From Locusta migratoria (Eukaryota > Arthropoda > Insecta > Orthoptera > Acrididae), in the NCBI GenBank assembly GCA_026315105.1, contig CM048750.1, forward strand, positions 401,794,502 to 401,858,501: 64,000 nucleotides of DNA, read 5' to 3'. The notes beneath the pieces are model-generated. The model ran no database searches, was not told the origin of the DNA, and worked only from the letters and a program-made list of their open reading frames with translations. Below, piece after piece: positions 31,005 to 40,863 of this stretch. The translations under genes were made by a program, and so were the position numbers. Position 1 is the stretch's first letter; every line of letters begins with the position of its first letter.

Positions 31005-31533
31005 AATGTAATCAGTGGCGTAGCTATCATAGGGCTAGGCGGGGCAGTGCCCCGGGGCCCCCGAGCTCAAGGGGACCCTCGGCCTCCGTGAGCGACGTTC
31101 GAAAAAAGTTTCCTTTTTTTACTCTCACAACCTACACCTCATTATCTCCCCCTTCCCTTCAAACCGAGTTTCCCACAGTAGCCACTCTGTTCCACCGGAT
31201 GGCGGAACATTGCTTCAAATGGGGCCTTCACAAGACACACTCGGTGACGCTGCTGACCAGCCAGGCCGCCAGTCGCTGTGTACAACAATCGGCACACTTC
31301 AGTCGGCGTAGCAGCAAAAGTAGCGGCAGCATCAAAGCTGCTCACAGCAACAGTTGTGCCTTCCAAGCGTTGGAGCGTGCCGTTTGGCTCAGTGTGAAAG
31401 ATCGCACATCTCCAAATACTGTTTGTTGTTGTTGTGGTCTTCAGTCCGGAGACTGGTTTGATGTAGCTCTCCACAATACCCTATCCTGAGCAAACCTCTT
31501 CAACTCCACATAAGACCGACAACCTACATCTGT

Positions 31534-31895
31534 CTAAATCTGCTTAATGTATCCATCTCTTGGTCTTCCCCTGCGATTTTTTCCCCATACACTTCCCTCC
31601 AACGCTAAATTCACAATTCCTTGATGTCTAAGAATGTGTCCTACCAATCTATCCCTTCTTTTAGTCAAGGTATGCCAGATATTCCTTTTCTCCCCAATTC
31701 TGTTCAGTACCACCTCATTAGTTACGCGATCCACCCACCTAATCTTCAGCATTCTTCTGTGGCACCATATTTCAAAAGCCTCTATCCTCTTCCTGTCCGC
31801 ACTGTTTATCGTCCATGTCTCACTCCCATACAAGGCAACACTCCATACAAATGCCTTCAGAAAGGACTTCCTTAGGTTTAAATCAATATTCGATG
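31534..31895 (-). pseudogene. RTE ORF C-terminal part beyond the frameshift
   Basis: The frame resumes with LYGSETWTIN, RIEAFEIWCHRRMLKIRW, DRVTNEVVLNRIGEKRN and RGRPRDGY, colinear with the C-terminus of the sister copy at 29390-29750. It belongs to the same gene as 31896-34499, separated by a 1-bp deletion (gttacaaattt here, gttaacaaattt there). Confidence 0.85.
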
Positions 31896-34499
31896 TTACA
31901 AATTTCTCTTTTTCAAGAACGCTTTTCTACCCATTGCCATTCTGCATTTTATATCCTCTGTACAGCGACCCTCATTTGTTATTTTACTGCCCAAGTAACA
32001 AAACTCATCTACCTCCTTTATTGCTTCGTTTCCCAATCTAATTCCTTCAGCATAACCTGATTTTCTTACACTGCACTCCATTACCCTAGTTTTGCTCTTG
32101 TTAATGTTCATCTTATATGCACCTTTCAACACACTGTCCATTCCGTTCAATTGCTCTTCCAGGTCCTTTGCCGTATCTGACAGAATTACTATGTCGTCGG
32201 CAAAACGCAATGTTTTTAATTCTTCCCCCTGAACTTTTATTCCTTCACCAAATTTCTCCTTGCTTTCCTTTATAGCTTGCTCAATGTACAAATTGAACAA
32301 CAATGGAGAAAGACTACAACCCTGTCTTACTCCCTTTCCAACCACTGCATCCCTTTCATGCCCTTCAACTCTGACAACCGCTGTCTGGTTTTTGTACAAG
32401 TTGTAAATAACCTTACGCTCCCTATATTTTACTCCTGCTTGCTTCAGAACTTGAAAGAGTTTATTCCAATCAACATTGTCAAAAGCCTTCTCCAAATCTA
32501 CAAAAGCTAGAAATGTAGGTTTGCCTTTTCTTAATCTATCTTCTAGGATAAGCCGTAAAGTGAGTATTGCCTCCCGTGTTCCTACATTTCTCCTGAACCC
32601 AAACTGATCTTCCCCGAGGTCGGCTTCTACCAGCTTTTCCATCCTTCTGTATATAATTCGCGTTAATATTTTGCAACCATGACTTTTTAAACTGATGGTT
32701 CTGTAGTTTTCACACCTGTCTGCACCTGCTTTCTTAGGGTCGGGGATTATAACATTTTTCTTAAAGTTTGAGGGTATTTCACCTGTCTCATACATCTTAC
32801 ACACCAGGTGAAACAATTTTGTCATGGCTGGTTCTCCCAGAGACTTCAGTAGCTCTGAGGGAATATCATCTATTCCAGGGGCCTTGTTTCGACTTAGGTC
32901 TTTCAGGGCTCTGTCAAATTCTTCTCTAAGTACAGTATCTCCTATTTCATCTTCATCTACATCCTCTTCCCTTCCTACAATATTATCTCGAAGTTCATTT
33001 CCTTTGTAGAGCCCCTCTATATACTCTTTCCACCTTTCCGCTTTCCTTTCTTTGCTGAGAACTGGTTTTCCATCAGTGTCCTTGATATTCATAGAGCTGT
33101 TTTTCGTATCTCCAAATGTTTCTTTTATTTTCCTGTAAGCTGTATCTATTTTTCCCCTATTTATACATTCTTCTACATCCTTGCATTTGCCTTCTAGCCA
33201 CTCCTGCTTAGCCATTTTGCACTTCCTGTCAATCTCATTTCTTAGTCGTCTGTACTCCATTTTGCCTGTTTCATTTACTGGATTTTTATATTTTCTCCTT
33301 TCATCGATTAAATTTAGTATCTCCTGTGATATCCAAGGATTTTTTGTAGGCCTTTCCTTCCTACCTATTTTGTCCTCTGCTACCTTCACTATTTCATCTC
33401 TCAATTTTACCCATTCCTCCTCTACTGTTTTATTTTCCCCCGTTTCTCTCACTTGTTGCCTAAAGCTCCCTCTGAAATTCTTAAGAACCTCAGGTTCCTT
33501 CAATTTATCCAGGTCCCATCTCCTTATTTTCCTACCTTTTTGTAGTTTCTTTAGTTTCAGCCTACAGTTCATAACCAACAAGTTATGGTCAGAGTCTATA
33601 TCTGCCCCTGGGTATGTCTTACACTGTAGAACCTGGTTCCGAAATCTATGTCTTACCATTATAAAATCTATCTGGTATCTTCCGGTGTCTCCTCGTCTCT
33701 TCCACGTATACAACCTTCTTTTGTGATTCTTGAACCAGGTGTTTGTTATAACTAAATTATGTTCTGTGCAAAATTCTACCAGGCGGCTTCCTCTTTCATT
33801 CCTTTTGCCCAGACCATATTCACCTACTATCCTCCCTTCCCTTCCTTGTCCTACTACGGAATTCCAGTCTCCCATAACAATTAAGTTTTCCTCTCCCTTA
33901 ATTGTCTGAATAATTTCCTTTAGCTCCTCATATATATCTTCGATTTCCTCATCATCGGCAGAGCTAGTTGGCATATAAACCTGTACTACTGTTGTCTGTG
34001 TTGGCTTCGTATCTATCTTGACAATGATAATGCGATCACTGTGCTGGTCATAGTAGTTTACCCGCATTCCTATTTTCTTATTCATTATCAATCCTACTCC
34101 TGTGATACCTCCAACTGATTTTGTATTTATAATCCTGTATTCACCTGACCAGAAATCCTGTTCATCCTGCCACCGAACTTCACTAATCCCCACTATATCT
34201 AACTTCAACCTATCCATTTCCCTTTTTAAATTTTCTAGTTTTCCTACTCGATTAAGGGATCTAACATTCCACGCTCCGACCCGTAGAATGCCAGTATTGT
34301 CTTTCCTGATGATCACATCCTCCTGAGTAGTCCCCGCCCGGAGATCCGAATGGGGGACTATTTTACCTCCGGAATATTTTACCCGAGAGGATGCCATCAT
34401 CATATGTTCATACAGTAGAGCTGCATGTCCTCGGGAAAGGTAACAGCTGTAGTTTCCCCTTGCTTTCAGCCGATCGCAGTAGCTGTGTGGCAAAGCCAC
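31896..34499 (-). CDS. RTE endonuclease-reverse transcriptase (frameshifted near the C-terminus)
   Basis: An 867-codon frame. Residues 70-330 are an APE-like endonuclease (VGAWNVRSLNRVGKL, GISEVRW with the catalytic Glu, VMGDWNSVVG, DIDSDHNLLV). Residues about 520-800 form the RT: NVIIPDPKKAG, ENYRTISLKSHG, FGFRRNVGTREAIL, AFVDLEKAFDNVDW, GVRQGCSLSPLLFNLYIE and catalytic FADD in LRFADDIVIL. The frame stops at RKAFLKKRNL, where the sister copy at 29268-30298 has an extra A and continues. Both catalytic centres look intact; the damage affects only the conserved C-terminal part. The start at 34499 is the first in-frame start; whether translation begins there is unknown. Confidence 0.88.
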   Translation of the reverse strand: MALPHSYCDRLKARGNYSCYLSRGHAALLYEHMMMASSRVKYSGGKIVPHSDLRAGTTQEDVIIRKDNTGILRVGAWNVRSLNRVGKLENLKREMDRLKLDIVGISEVRWQDEQDFWSGEYRIINTKSVGGITGVGLIMNKKIGMRVNYYDQHSDRIIIVKIDTKPTQTTVVQVYMPTSSADDEEIEDIYEELKEIIQTIKGEENLIVMGDWNSVVGQGREGRIVGEYGLGKRNERGSRLVEFCTEHNLVITNTWFKNHKRRLYTWKRRGDTGRYQIDFIMVRHRFRNQVLQCKTYPGADIDSDHNLLVMNCRLKLKKLQKGRKIRRWDLDKLKEPEVLKNFRGSFRQQVRETGENKTVEEEWVKLRDEIVKVAEDKIGRKERPTKNPWISQEILNLIDERRKYKNPVNETGKMEYRRLRNEIDRKCKMAKQEWLEGKCKDVEECINRGKIDTAYRKIKETFGDTKNSSMNIKDTDGKPVLSKERKAERWKEYIEGLYKGNELRDNIVGREEDVDEDEIGDTVLREEFDRALKDLSRNKAPGIDDIPSELLKSLGEPAMTKLFHLVCKMYETGEIPSNFKKNVIIPDPKKAGADRCENYRTISLKSHGCKILTRIIYRRMEKLVEADLGEDQFGFRRNVGTREAILTLRLILEDRLRKGKPTFLAFVDLEKAFDNVDWNKLFQVLKQAGVKYRERKVIYNLYKNQTAVVRVEGHERDAVVGKGVRQGCSLSPLLFNLYIEQAIKESKEKFGEGIKVQGEELKTLRFADDIVILSDTAKDLEEQLNGMDSVLKGAYKMNINKSKTRVMECSVRKSGYAEGIRLGNEAIKEVDEFCYLGSKITNEGRCTEDIKCRMAMGRKAFLKKRNL

Positions 34500-34594
34500 A
34501 TTAGCTGATGTTACAAGGCCAGCTCAGTCAATCATCCAGACTGTTGCCCCTGTAACTACTGAAAAGGCTGCTGCATAAATACATTTATTGTACA

Positions 34595-35580
34595 TATAGG
34601 CGCCGACCACGGGTATGCTCTGTCGCTCAAGCACACCCCCAAAATTTGAGTGGGTATGCTCGGCATACCAAAATTTTGGTAAAAGACATTAATGATAAAT
34701 TCCAGACGAAAATTTTGGTATTATTTTCTCTTCACGTTATATTTCTTGACTGTAATTAAAATCGACGCATCCCCTTGCTGGGCGGCTGGCTTGTAGTACA
34801 CCGCTCTTAAGATTATCTTAAAACAAACAGCTAATTGAGTTCGTAGGCATTAAAATCCACGTTGACATGTGAGTAAAGTGATCATTTTCTCAATAGTTCG
34901 AATGTTAATGGAATGCCGCTTGTTACGTCAATATTGTAAACTTAAGGGGACAATCTTAAATTGTATTAAATAACTAGAAATGAAATTGGTTTGGTACGAT
35001 ACGATGAAAATATTTTTACTACGAATTTAACGTTTATGTATTCTCTTAGAAGTCAGCTGTCTTCAAGGAATCGTGTTAGTGTAAGTCGTGACATTTTTCA
35101 TCCTGTTTACTGAATTACTGTGTCATATAACAATGGGTGGTGAACCTATTTGTATCGACAGACATGGTATGACTGCAGAAGTGGTTATGGACTATTTTGG
35201 TAATAATGTATAGAAAATAAATCTGCAAAAGAATGAAGACAGGAAGACGATCCTATGAAAGTGTTTGCAATAGTGAACACAGTATTTACAATAAAGGTAC
35301 ATCATCATCTGATATTCATTTCTCAGAAGAATAAAACTATGAAATAATTTTAGTAGTTACTACAACTGGTTCAAATTGTAGTAGTTCTACAACGAGAAAT
35401 TAAAATTAATGTCGTAATTTCTTTATTGTGTATTAAAAAATTATTTTTCTCCTTTTAGAGATTATCGGAGATTAAAATGGTCCTAAATTAACACCAGATG
35501 AGGCAAAAAAAAAAAATACTACTAAAAAATAATTAAAAAAATACTTTAAACTCCAAGATGTTCAAAAGTTGGTGCCTATG
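34595..35580. mobile_element. hAT-type MITE nested in the family-A element
   Basis: The ends TATAGGCGCCGACC (34595) and, complementary, CATAGGCACCAACT (35580) form an imperfect terminal inverted repeat. Flanks are attgtaca (34587-34594) and actgttca (35581-35588), an 8-bp duplication with two mismatches. The sister element at 49667-54109 reads straight through this point (tttactgtacagtacttc), so the insertion is real. The interior is AT-rich and non-coding. Confidence 0.75.
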
Positions 35581-35837
35581 ACTGTTCAGTACTTCTTATT
35601 TGCAAATGGAATTGTACAGTTCGATTATGCGAATAATCGATTTTTCCGAACATCCATGCCCCCCCCCCCCCCAATTACTTCGGATAATCGACGTTCTACT
35701 GTATATAATATTCTAGTCGAATGAGGGATTTTTAACTTTTAACTTTTTGAACCGTGAGCAACAGATCTCAAATGCACGAAGTGAAATCCAAACATTATTT
35801 CCACCTCAGAATATAAACATAACAAGGTCTATTGCTT

Positions 35838-36494
35838 GTGCACTAACAAGGAGTCCACATGGGTATCGGCTTATAGAATTTCCTTATATTTATGGTACGT
35901 GAAGTTCACAACTTAAATAACAATCAGCAAAAAGCCATTCGATGCAACTTTCAAAAATTTTAGAGATAATCGACTGTAAAATTTCCCAAAGTAGACGTAT
36001 GGACTAAGTAGCAATAAGTGAAATTGTAGCTCAGATGGTAGCGTTATGGCGTTTCAACCCTGGAATTGGAGGTCCGAATCCTGTTAAGGCAGGTTTTTTT
36101 AAATATTTTTTTCCGTTGTATTCGAACACTTACACAATTTTAATATCTAATGGTAATTTCTACGAAAAGTGCATGCATTTTTGTTTATTCGTAATTTTCT
36201 ATATTTTATGGAAGATTGTTAATAAGACGGTCAATCAAAAAACGTAAGTTACATTTTTACAGTATTGACTTTACTATTAGTTGACGAAGTTAGTCTGTGA
36301 TTGTTCAGTTTGTGAAGAGCTACGGCACTGTATTTGGAAAGTCATATTGCTATCTACTCATGGCTTTCCAGGAAGCTACCCTACTTAACCATAGTTTTAG
36401 GTAACGACAAGGCTTTCAACTCGTCTACATACACAAACAAAAACTGACACAACAAATTCAATTAGAGCTCCCAAAATATTTTATATAACTGAAT

Positions 36495-36562
<68 letters not shown>

Positions 36563-36865
36563 AGCGGGACTCGAACGAAAGACTATGGTTGTGAGGCCAG
36601 AACGCTACGAACTGAGCTAAACCGACAGATGCTGCAATCGTTTTAATTACTGGTACTTACGTGCGCTGTACAAAATTTCAAAGTCGATTTTCTCAAGAAT
36701 ATTTGGGAGTTGTGTCGAATGGCTTTGGCTGATTGTTATTGAAGTTCTGAACTTCACGTACCATAAATATAAAGAAATTCTTAAACCCGATACCCATATG
36801 GTCTTGTAAGACGTGGACTTTGCCACCGTTAACGTGTTGTTGGTTGAAGTCGGAGTTGCAATGGC
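35838..36865. repeat. inverted pair of tRNA-like repeats around a (TA)n tract
   Basis: The left arm (about 35838-36093: catgggtatcggcttataga, atatttatggtacgtgaagt, then a tRNA-like head with gtagctcagatggtagcg) is repeated inverted at about 36560-36865. There the minus strand carries gtttagctcagttcgtagcg and gttcgagtcccg. The arms are roughly 85% similar by eye and face each other across unrelated AT-rich DNA and a TA tract. Both heads look like old tRNA derivatives. This resembles the pair at 24.5-25.2 kb. Confidence 0.65.
36499..36559. repeat. (TA)n microsatellite
   Basis: About 30 uninterrupted TA repeats next to the right tRNA-like arm. Confidence 0.95.
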
Positions 36866-36916
36866 TGCCAATCTTTGCGAAATAACAGTTAATGACGCTG
36901 AATAACTAGCGTTGTG

Positions 36917-37378
36917 AAACTTCCTGGCAGATTAAAATTGTGTGCTGGAACCGGGACTCGAACCTGGAACCTTTGCCTTTCGCGGGCAAGCGCACTACCG
37001 ACTGTGCTATCCCGACACGACTCACGATGCCGCCTCACAACTTTACTTCCGCCAGTACCTCGCCTCCTACTTTCCAAACTCCACAGAAGCTCTCCTGCGA
37101 ACCATGCAAGACTAGCACTCCTGGAAGAAAGGATATGGTGGAGAAATGACTTAGCCACAGCCTAAGGGATGTTTCCAGAATGAAACTTTCACTCTGCAGC
37201 GGAGTCTGCGCTGATATGAAACTTCCTGGCAGATTAAAATTGTGTGCCGGAACCGGGACTCGAACCTGGGACCTTTGCCTTTCGCGGGCAAGCGCACTAC
37301 CGACTGTGCTATCCCGACACGACTCACGATGCCGCCTCACAACTTTACTTCCGCCAGTACCTCGCCCTCTACTTTCCA
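36917..37378 (-). mobile_element. SINE duplex (two direct copies of a third tRNA-headed SINE)
   Basis: Two direct copies start with aaacttcctggcagatt (36917 and 37218), followed by the complement of a tRNA-like head (box-B-like cgggactcgaacctgg, then tttcgcgggcaagcgcacta). The first has a longer body (to about 37217), the second is shorter. A 13-bp TSD with one mismatch flanks the pair as a unit: aactagcgttgtg (36904-36916) and aactagcggtgtg (37379-37391). The duplex therefore moved, or grew, as one insertion. Confidence 0.8.
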
Positions 37379-38294
37379 AACTAGCGGTGTGTTTGACAAT
37401 ACACAGTGTTATCACATTTGAATATGAAGTCTCTATAATGTATTATTACAGAACGGTATTATTGTGGCAACTCAATTGTTTGTGTGGTGAATTCCCCCAA
37501 GGGAGTGCTCCTTAATCGTAGAACTCAATGAAGTACTGTAAGCAACTGCACTCTGTAATTCGTGCAAGAAGAAGAGAAAATATGGTTACTTTGTCAGAAT
37601 AGTGAATTGTGCATTCTAGAAGCTGCCCTCTACCCCACTGTCATGATAAAACTACACATTACTTTTTCCTGGCCAGACACCAAGATGCAGCCTTGTAGGG
37701 GCACGGATCAATCCAGAGTGTTTCATCAAACAAAATCGGCAACTTCGTTTTGCTGAAACCAACCTACACGAATATTTTCTCTGTTTTCCTTCTTTGACTG
37801 GGCTATCAACGAAATTAGGCTGATCGGTGCAGAGCAATGAGCTAACAGCGCAGTAGCTTTGCGAGAGCGAGTTGTCGGCACTGACAGCAGTCCTGCTGGC
37901 ACCGCGTACGCGCGGGTCCTGACTTGACTGTTCGGGGTTTGCTTCGCAATAGGGGCCCACGTTTTCGTTACTGTTTATTTTTTACTAGCTTCTGCCTGCG
38001 GCTTCATTCACCTAATATGGAGCAACTTCGGAAACTATCCCAGGGGTCGATTTATCTGTAAGTCCTGCCCAGGTCCAACTCTACCCATCGGCAAAATTTC
38101 ATCAAAATCCACCCAGTCATGTTTCCGTGAAAGCATAACAAACAACCTTTCACAGTTATATTAGAGAGAACGATTAAATATTACCTGCTGTGTGATACAT
38201 AATAATTTACTTAGAAGTGTTTAGGTTTGCCTCACTATGTCTTCCAGTCGGCGATAAGGAGCTGATGAAGTAGTTTTGCATCTGAACAGTTTTA

Positions 38295-38970
38295 CGAGGC
38301 CCGTTTTTTTAAGTATGTTCCGTTTGAACAACGAAAGGTTATTTCAAAAAAGTAAATTTATTTTCAGAAAGTACACACTTTACTCTATTTTTCGACTTAG
38401 TTGTCAATTTGTTCAAACATTATCATGCCTCCCAACAAATTTTAAAATACCCTCTTCATACAATCTTGCCGCCTGTTCGGATAACCAAGAGTTCACTGCC
38501 GTTTTGTAAAGTACTGATCTCGACACGTCAGAAAATTCGTTTGAGAGACCTGTTATTGTGAAGCTCCTGTTCTCACGAATCCTCGCTTCAAATGAAACCT
38601 CCGAATCGTCTGTAATCGAAGATGGGCGATTGGAGCGGTCCTCATCATGGACGTTGTCACAGTCATCTTTGAACTCTCGTACCCACTTACGTCTTTGCCT
38701 TTATCATCATACACTCCGCAAATCTGTCGATGAATTTCTGCAGCAGACAAGTTATCATATCACTGAGTGAACCTCACACGAGGCAGGCGAGTTGATCTTC
38801 TTAAACATTTTGAAAGCACAGGACAGAACCCTACAGGATAGCTACAGAGCTGAAACTGAGCACAGTTGTTCCCGACACATGCAGGTACAGGACGCACGCG
38901 CTCGTTGCGGTATGTGCGCGAACTACTAGTGTCTACAACAAAACGGTACTTACTTAAAAAACGCGCCTCA
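38295..38970 (-). mobile_element. internally deleted mariner-like element
   Basis: The ends CGAGGCCCGTTTTTTTAAGTA and, complementary, TGAGGCGCGTTTTTTAAGTAA form an inverted repeat bounded by TA on both sides (38293-38294, 38971-38972), the mariner target. On the minus strand it keeps the transposase N-terminus (SAAEIHRQICGVYDD, a helix-turn-helix type start, about 38700-38760). It also keeps the C-terminus (KTAVNSWLSEQAARLYEEGI, about 38445-38505). The catalytic middle is gone. It sits within the right part of the hAT element, whose copies at 1-387 and 49667-54109 lack it. Confidence 0.8.
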
Positions 38971-39043
38971 TAGTTTAAAGGGGGCCCCAATGTCATTTTT
39001 GCCCCGGGGCCCTTGGTGACATAGCTACGCCACTGAATGTAAT

Positions 39044-40278
39044 TAGTAAATTTTGAATTCTATTGCCTTCTACAGATGATTTTATAAGAATAAATAAGAC
39101 CTTACAACTACAGAAGAAACACACAGTACACTAACAATTGTGTCCACTTCTGAGAGAACTTCCAAATTTTGAACAAGGGCACGTCGTGTACCCCCACTAC
39201 AAATCAGAGATCTACACGAATGCGCGAATCTGGCAGCCAGAAAAATTTCCTCGGGCAGCATCTGGCTACTTGGCTCTGCTTGCTAGCTGCTCTTCGAACA
39301 GCCTGCGCCCCACTTCAAGTAGCCAGATTCGGGGTCAGACACTCTTCCTCAAACGCCACCTTGCACGGTAGCCAGAAAACATCTCTTCGAACGAAACTGT
39401 GAACGCACCCCTCTTGAGCTTCGTGCTGCACAGTGGCGGTATACGGCACTATTACAAAAAGATGTTAGTGATTGCATACTCATATGAACACAAATCATGA
39501 TTCGTATACATTCGTAGGTTACAATAGGTTAGTTTATGTTATATTTCATTATTAGGTTTTTTCAGGTTAGTTTAGGGTAGATTAGGTTAGTTTATGCTAT
39601 ATTTCGTTATTAGGTTTTTTCAGGTTAGGTTCGTTTAAATTACATTATTATATGTTTTTTACGTAGAATTAAATTACATTACGTTCGTTTACGTTATGAA
39701 AACGCAAAATATCGGTTCGGTTCAGAGAAGCTGCTATCCCTAGGCCGCTACGGTCCCTTTATACTTTGGTTCGTAAAAAATACGTTGGAATTACTGACGG
39801 TTCACTTTCAGAACGCGCCCACCTCCGTGAAATGTGCATTACCTCAACAGTGGCCACCATACAACCTTGTTATCGCGTATCGTTACATTTTTACGTGAAA
39901 TAAACTGTTTTAGAACGCAAAAAAGGTGTCAAAATGGACTAAAAGGTTAGTACTTCTATACAATCACTTATTCCTTTCGATTTTTTGAAAAATAAATATT
40001 ATCCCTCGTGGGGCCATAATACTCACAATTACCATAATTCCTTCCAACCTCTCCTGAACACATATTTACTAGTTTAACATTGTGCCAAAAGACCTTAGCA
40101 GTTTACAGGACTTTAAACCCTACAGCCAACCATTGACGATTAAGGAGTAAAAACCTAATGAACAAAGTATAGCTTAATAAATTTGAAGTGAAGGTTAGAG
40201 CGGAGTTACCCGTACCTAGGCCCTACAATTAATAAACTGTTAAGTTTAAAATTAAAATGTACTTACATTCTGATGTGA
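39044..40278. other. no gene; short tandem duplication at about 39515-39640
   Basis: Apart from a ~65-bp tandem duplication (taggttagtttatgttatat repeated as taggttagtttatgctatat with ttattaggttttttcaggtt), nothing is recognised. Near 40248-40260 the minus strand reads gtaagtac after cagaat, which could be a splice donor for the coding piece that resumes at 54452 (see findings). Confidence 0.45.
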
Positions 40279-40474
40279 TCCAAGGTTAGGGTTGCCAGAT
40301 CTCCGGGCGCCGGCCGGAGTGCCCGGGTTTGGAACGAATTCTCCGGGTCTACGGGCCAATGACTCTCATCTCTTGGCTTGAATGTAACCTTCATCTTAAC
40401 TTTTTTACGACGCTTTTTAAGTACTATGCTCATGTAGCGATGATCTACATCGAACTTAACGTAACTTAAATTAC

Positions 40475-40557
40475 GGGGGGGGATTCGAACCTCTGGCGGG
40501 AGCAGCCTTTCGCACCGTGGCAAGACGCCTCAGTGCGCTCGGCCATTCCCGGCCGGC
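40475..40557 (-). mobile_element. SINE head fragment
   Basis: Complement of a tRNA-like SINE head, with gattcgaacctc and gcctcagtgcgctcggcc, ending in ggccggctcc. The body is missing and no TSD was identified. It lies in the left arm of element G. Confidence 0.65.
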
Positions 40558-40863
40558 TCCTCTCTAGTAATTATGAATAACTTTATATAAATGTCAATTT
40601 CTTATTGCAATAAAACGCTACTTTTCTATTCTTCCTCTGAAAACTTTTCATTGTTGCGTCGGTAGTAATCGGCTAGCACATTATTAAGCAAACATTCTTG
40701 CGGCAAAGTGTCAACTGGCGACGTTTATTATTTGTATCCGTTCGTTCATTGTTTGTTATCAGTTTACCGGCAATTTTTGGAATACTCGGATCGTCTGTGG
40801 ACAGACAAGCTTACATTAACTCAGATTATTGAGTAATAACAGTGAAATGAAGAGACGATATCT

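Larger units (their letters stand above)
31422..34575 (-). mobile_element. RTE-type LINE, nearly full length
   Basis: About 3.15 kb, close to the usual length of RTE elements. It has a short 5' UTR (34500-34575), a single long ORF, a 3' UTR with the CAGTC/GACTG hairpin (31442-31455) and a tail of (CAA)n type at 31422. It is inserted in the hAT element. The sister copy shows the empty site (ccaaatac...aaatacattta near 50053-50075), and aaatac occurs on both sides (31414-31419, 34577-34582), consistent with a short TSD. One 1-bp deletion near 31896 breaks the ORF. Confidence 0.88.
31013..39035. mobile_element. hAT element, family A: 8.0-kb composite with perfect 8-bp TSD
   Basis: It starts CAGTGGCGTAGCTAT and ends ATAGCTACGCCACTG, forming a 15-bp terminal inverted repeat. 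It is flanked by the identical 8-bp duplication aatgtaat at 31005-31012 and 39036-39043. An 8-bp TSD and a CAGTGGCG-type terminus are hAT hallmarks. Subterminal GC-rich blocks (ggggcagtgccccggggccc) recur at 49667-54109 and at the right end seen at 1-387. Comparison with the 49667 copy shows later insertions: an RTE at about 31422-34575, a hAT-type MITE at 34595-35580, a SINE duplex at 36917-37378 and a mariner at 38295-38970. Family-A homology resumes between them, for example at 37570-38280. No transposase was recognised in this copy. Confidence 0.93.

Noticed and set aside
31634..32060. Plus-strand open frames over the RTE copies (31634-32041, 31815-32060, 33181-33726)
   Set aside because: Antisense shadows of the RTE ORF; they show no domain of their own and recur in each RTE copy.
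37652..37960. Minus-strand frame of 102 codons inside family A
   Set aside because: Homologous sequence in the sister element (53500-53730) is read in other frames and shows no conserved protein, so the frame is not supported.
39500..39660. Possible insect telomeric repeat (TTAGG)n because of repeated taggtta phrases
   Set aside because: The motif is not a regular pentamer; the stretch is a single ~65-bp tandem duplication.
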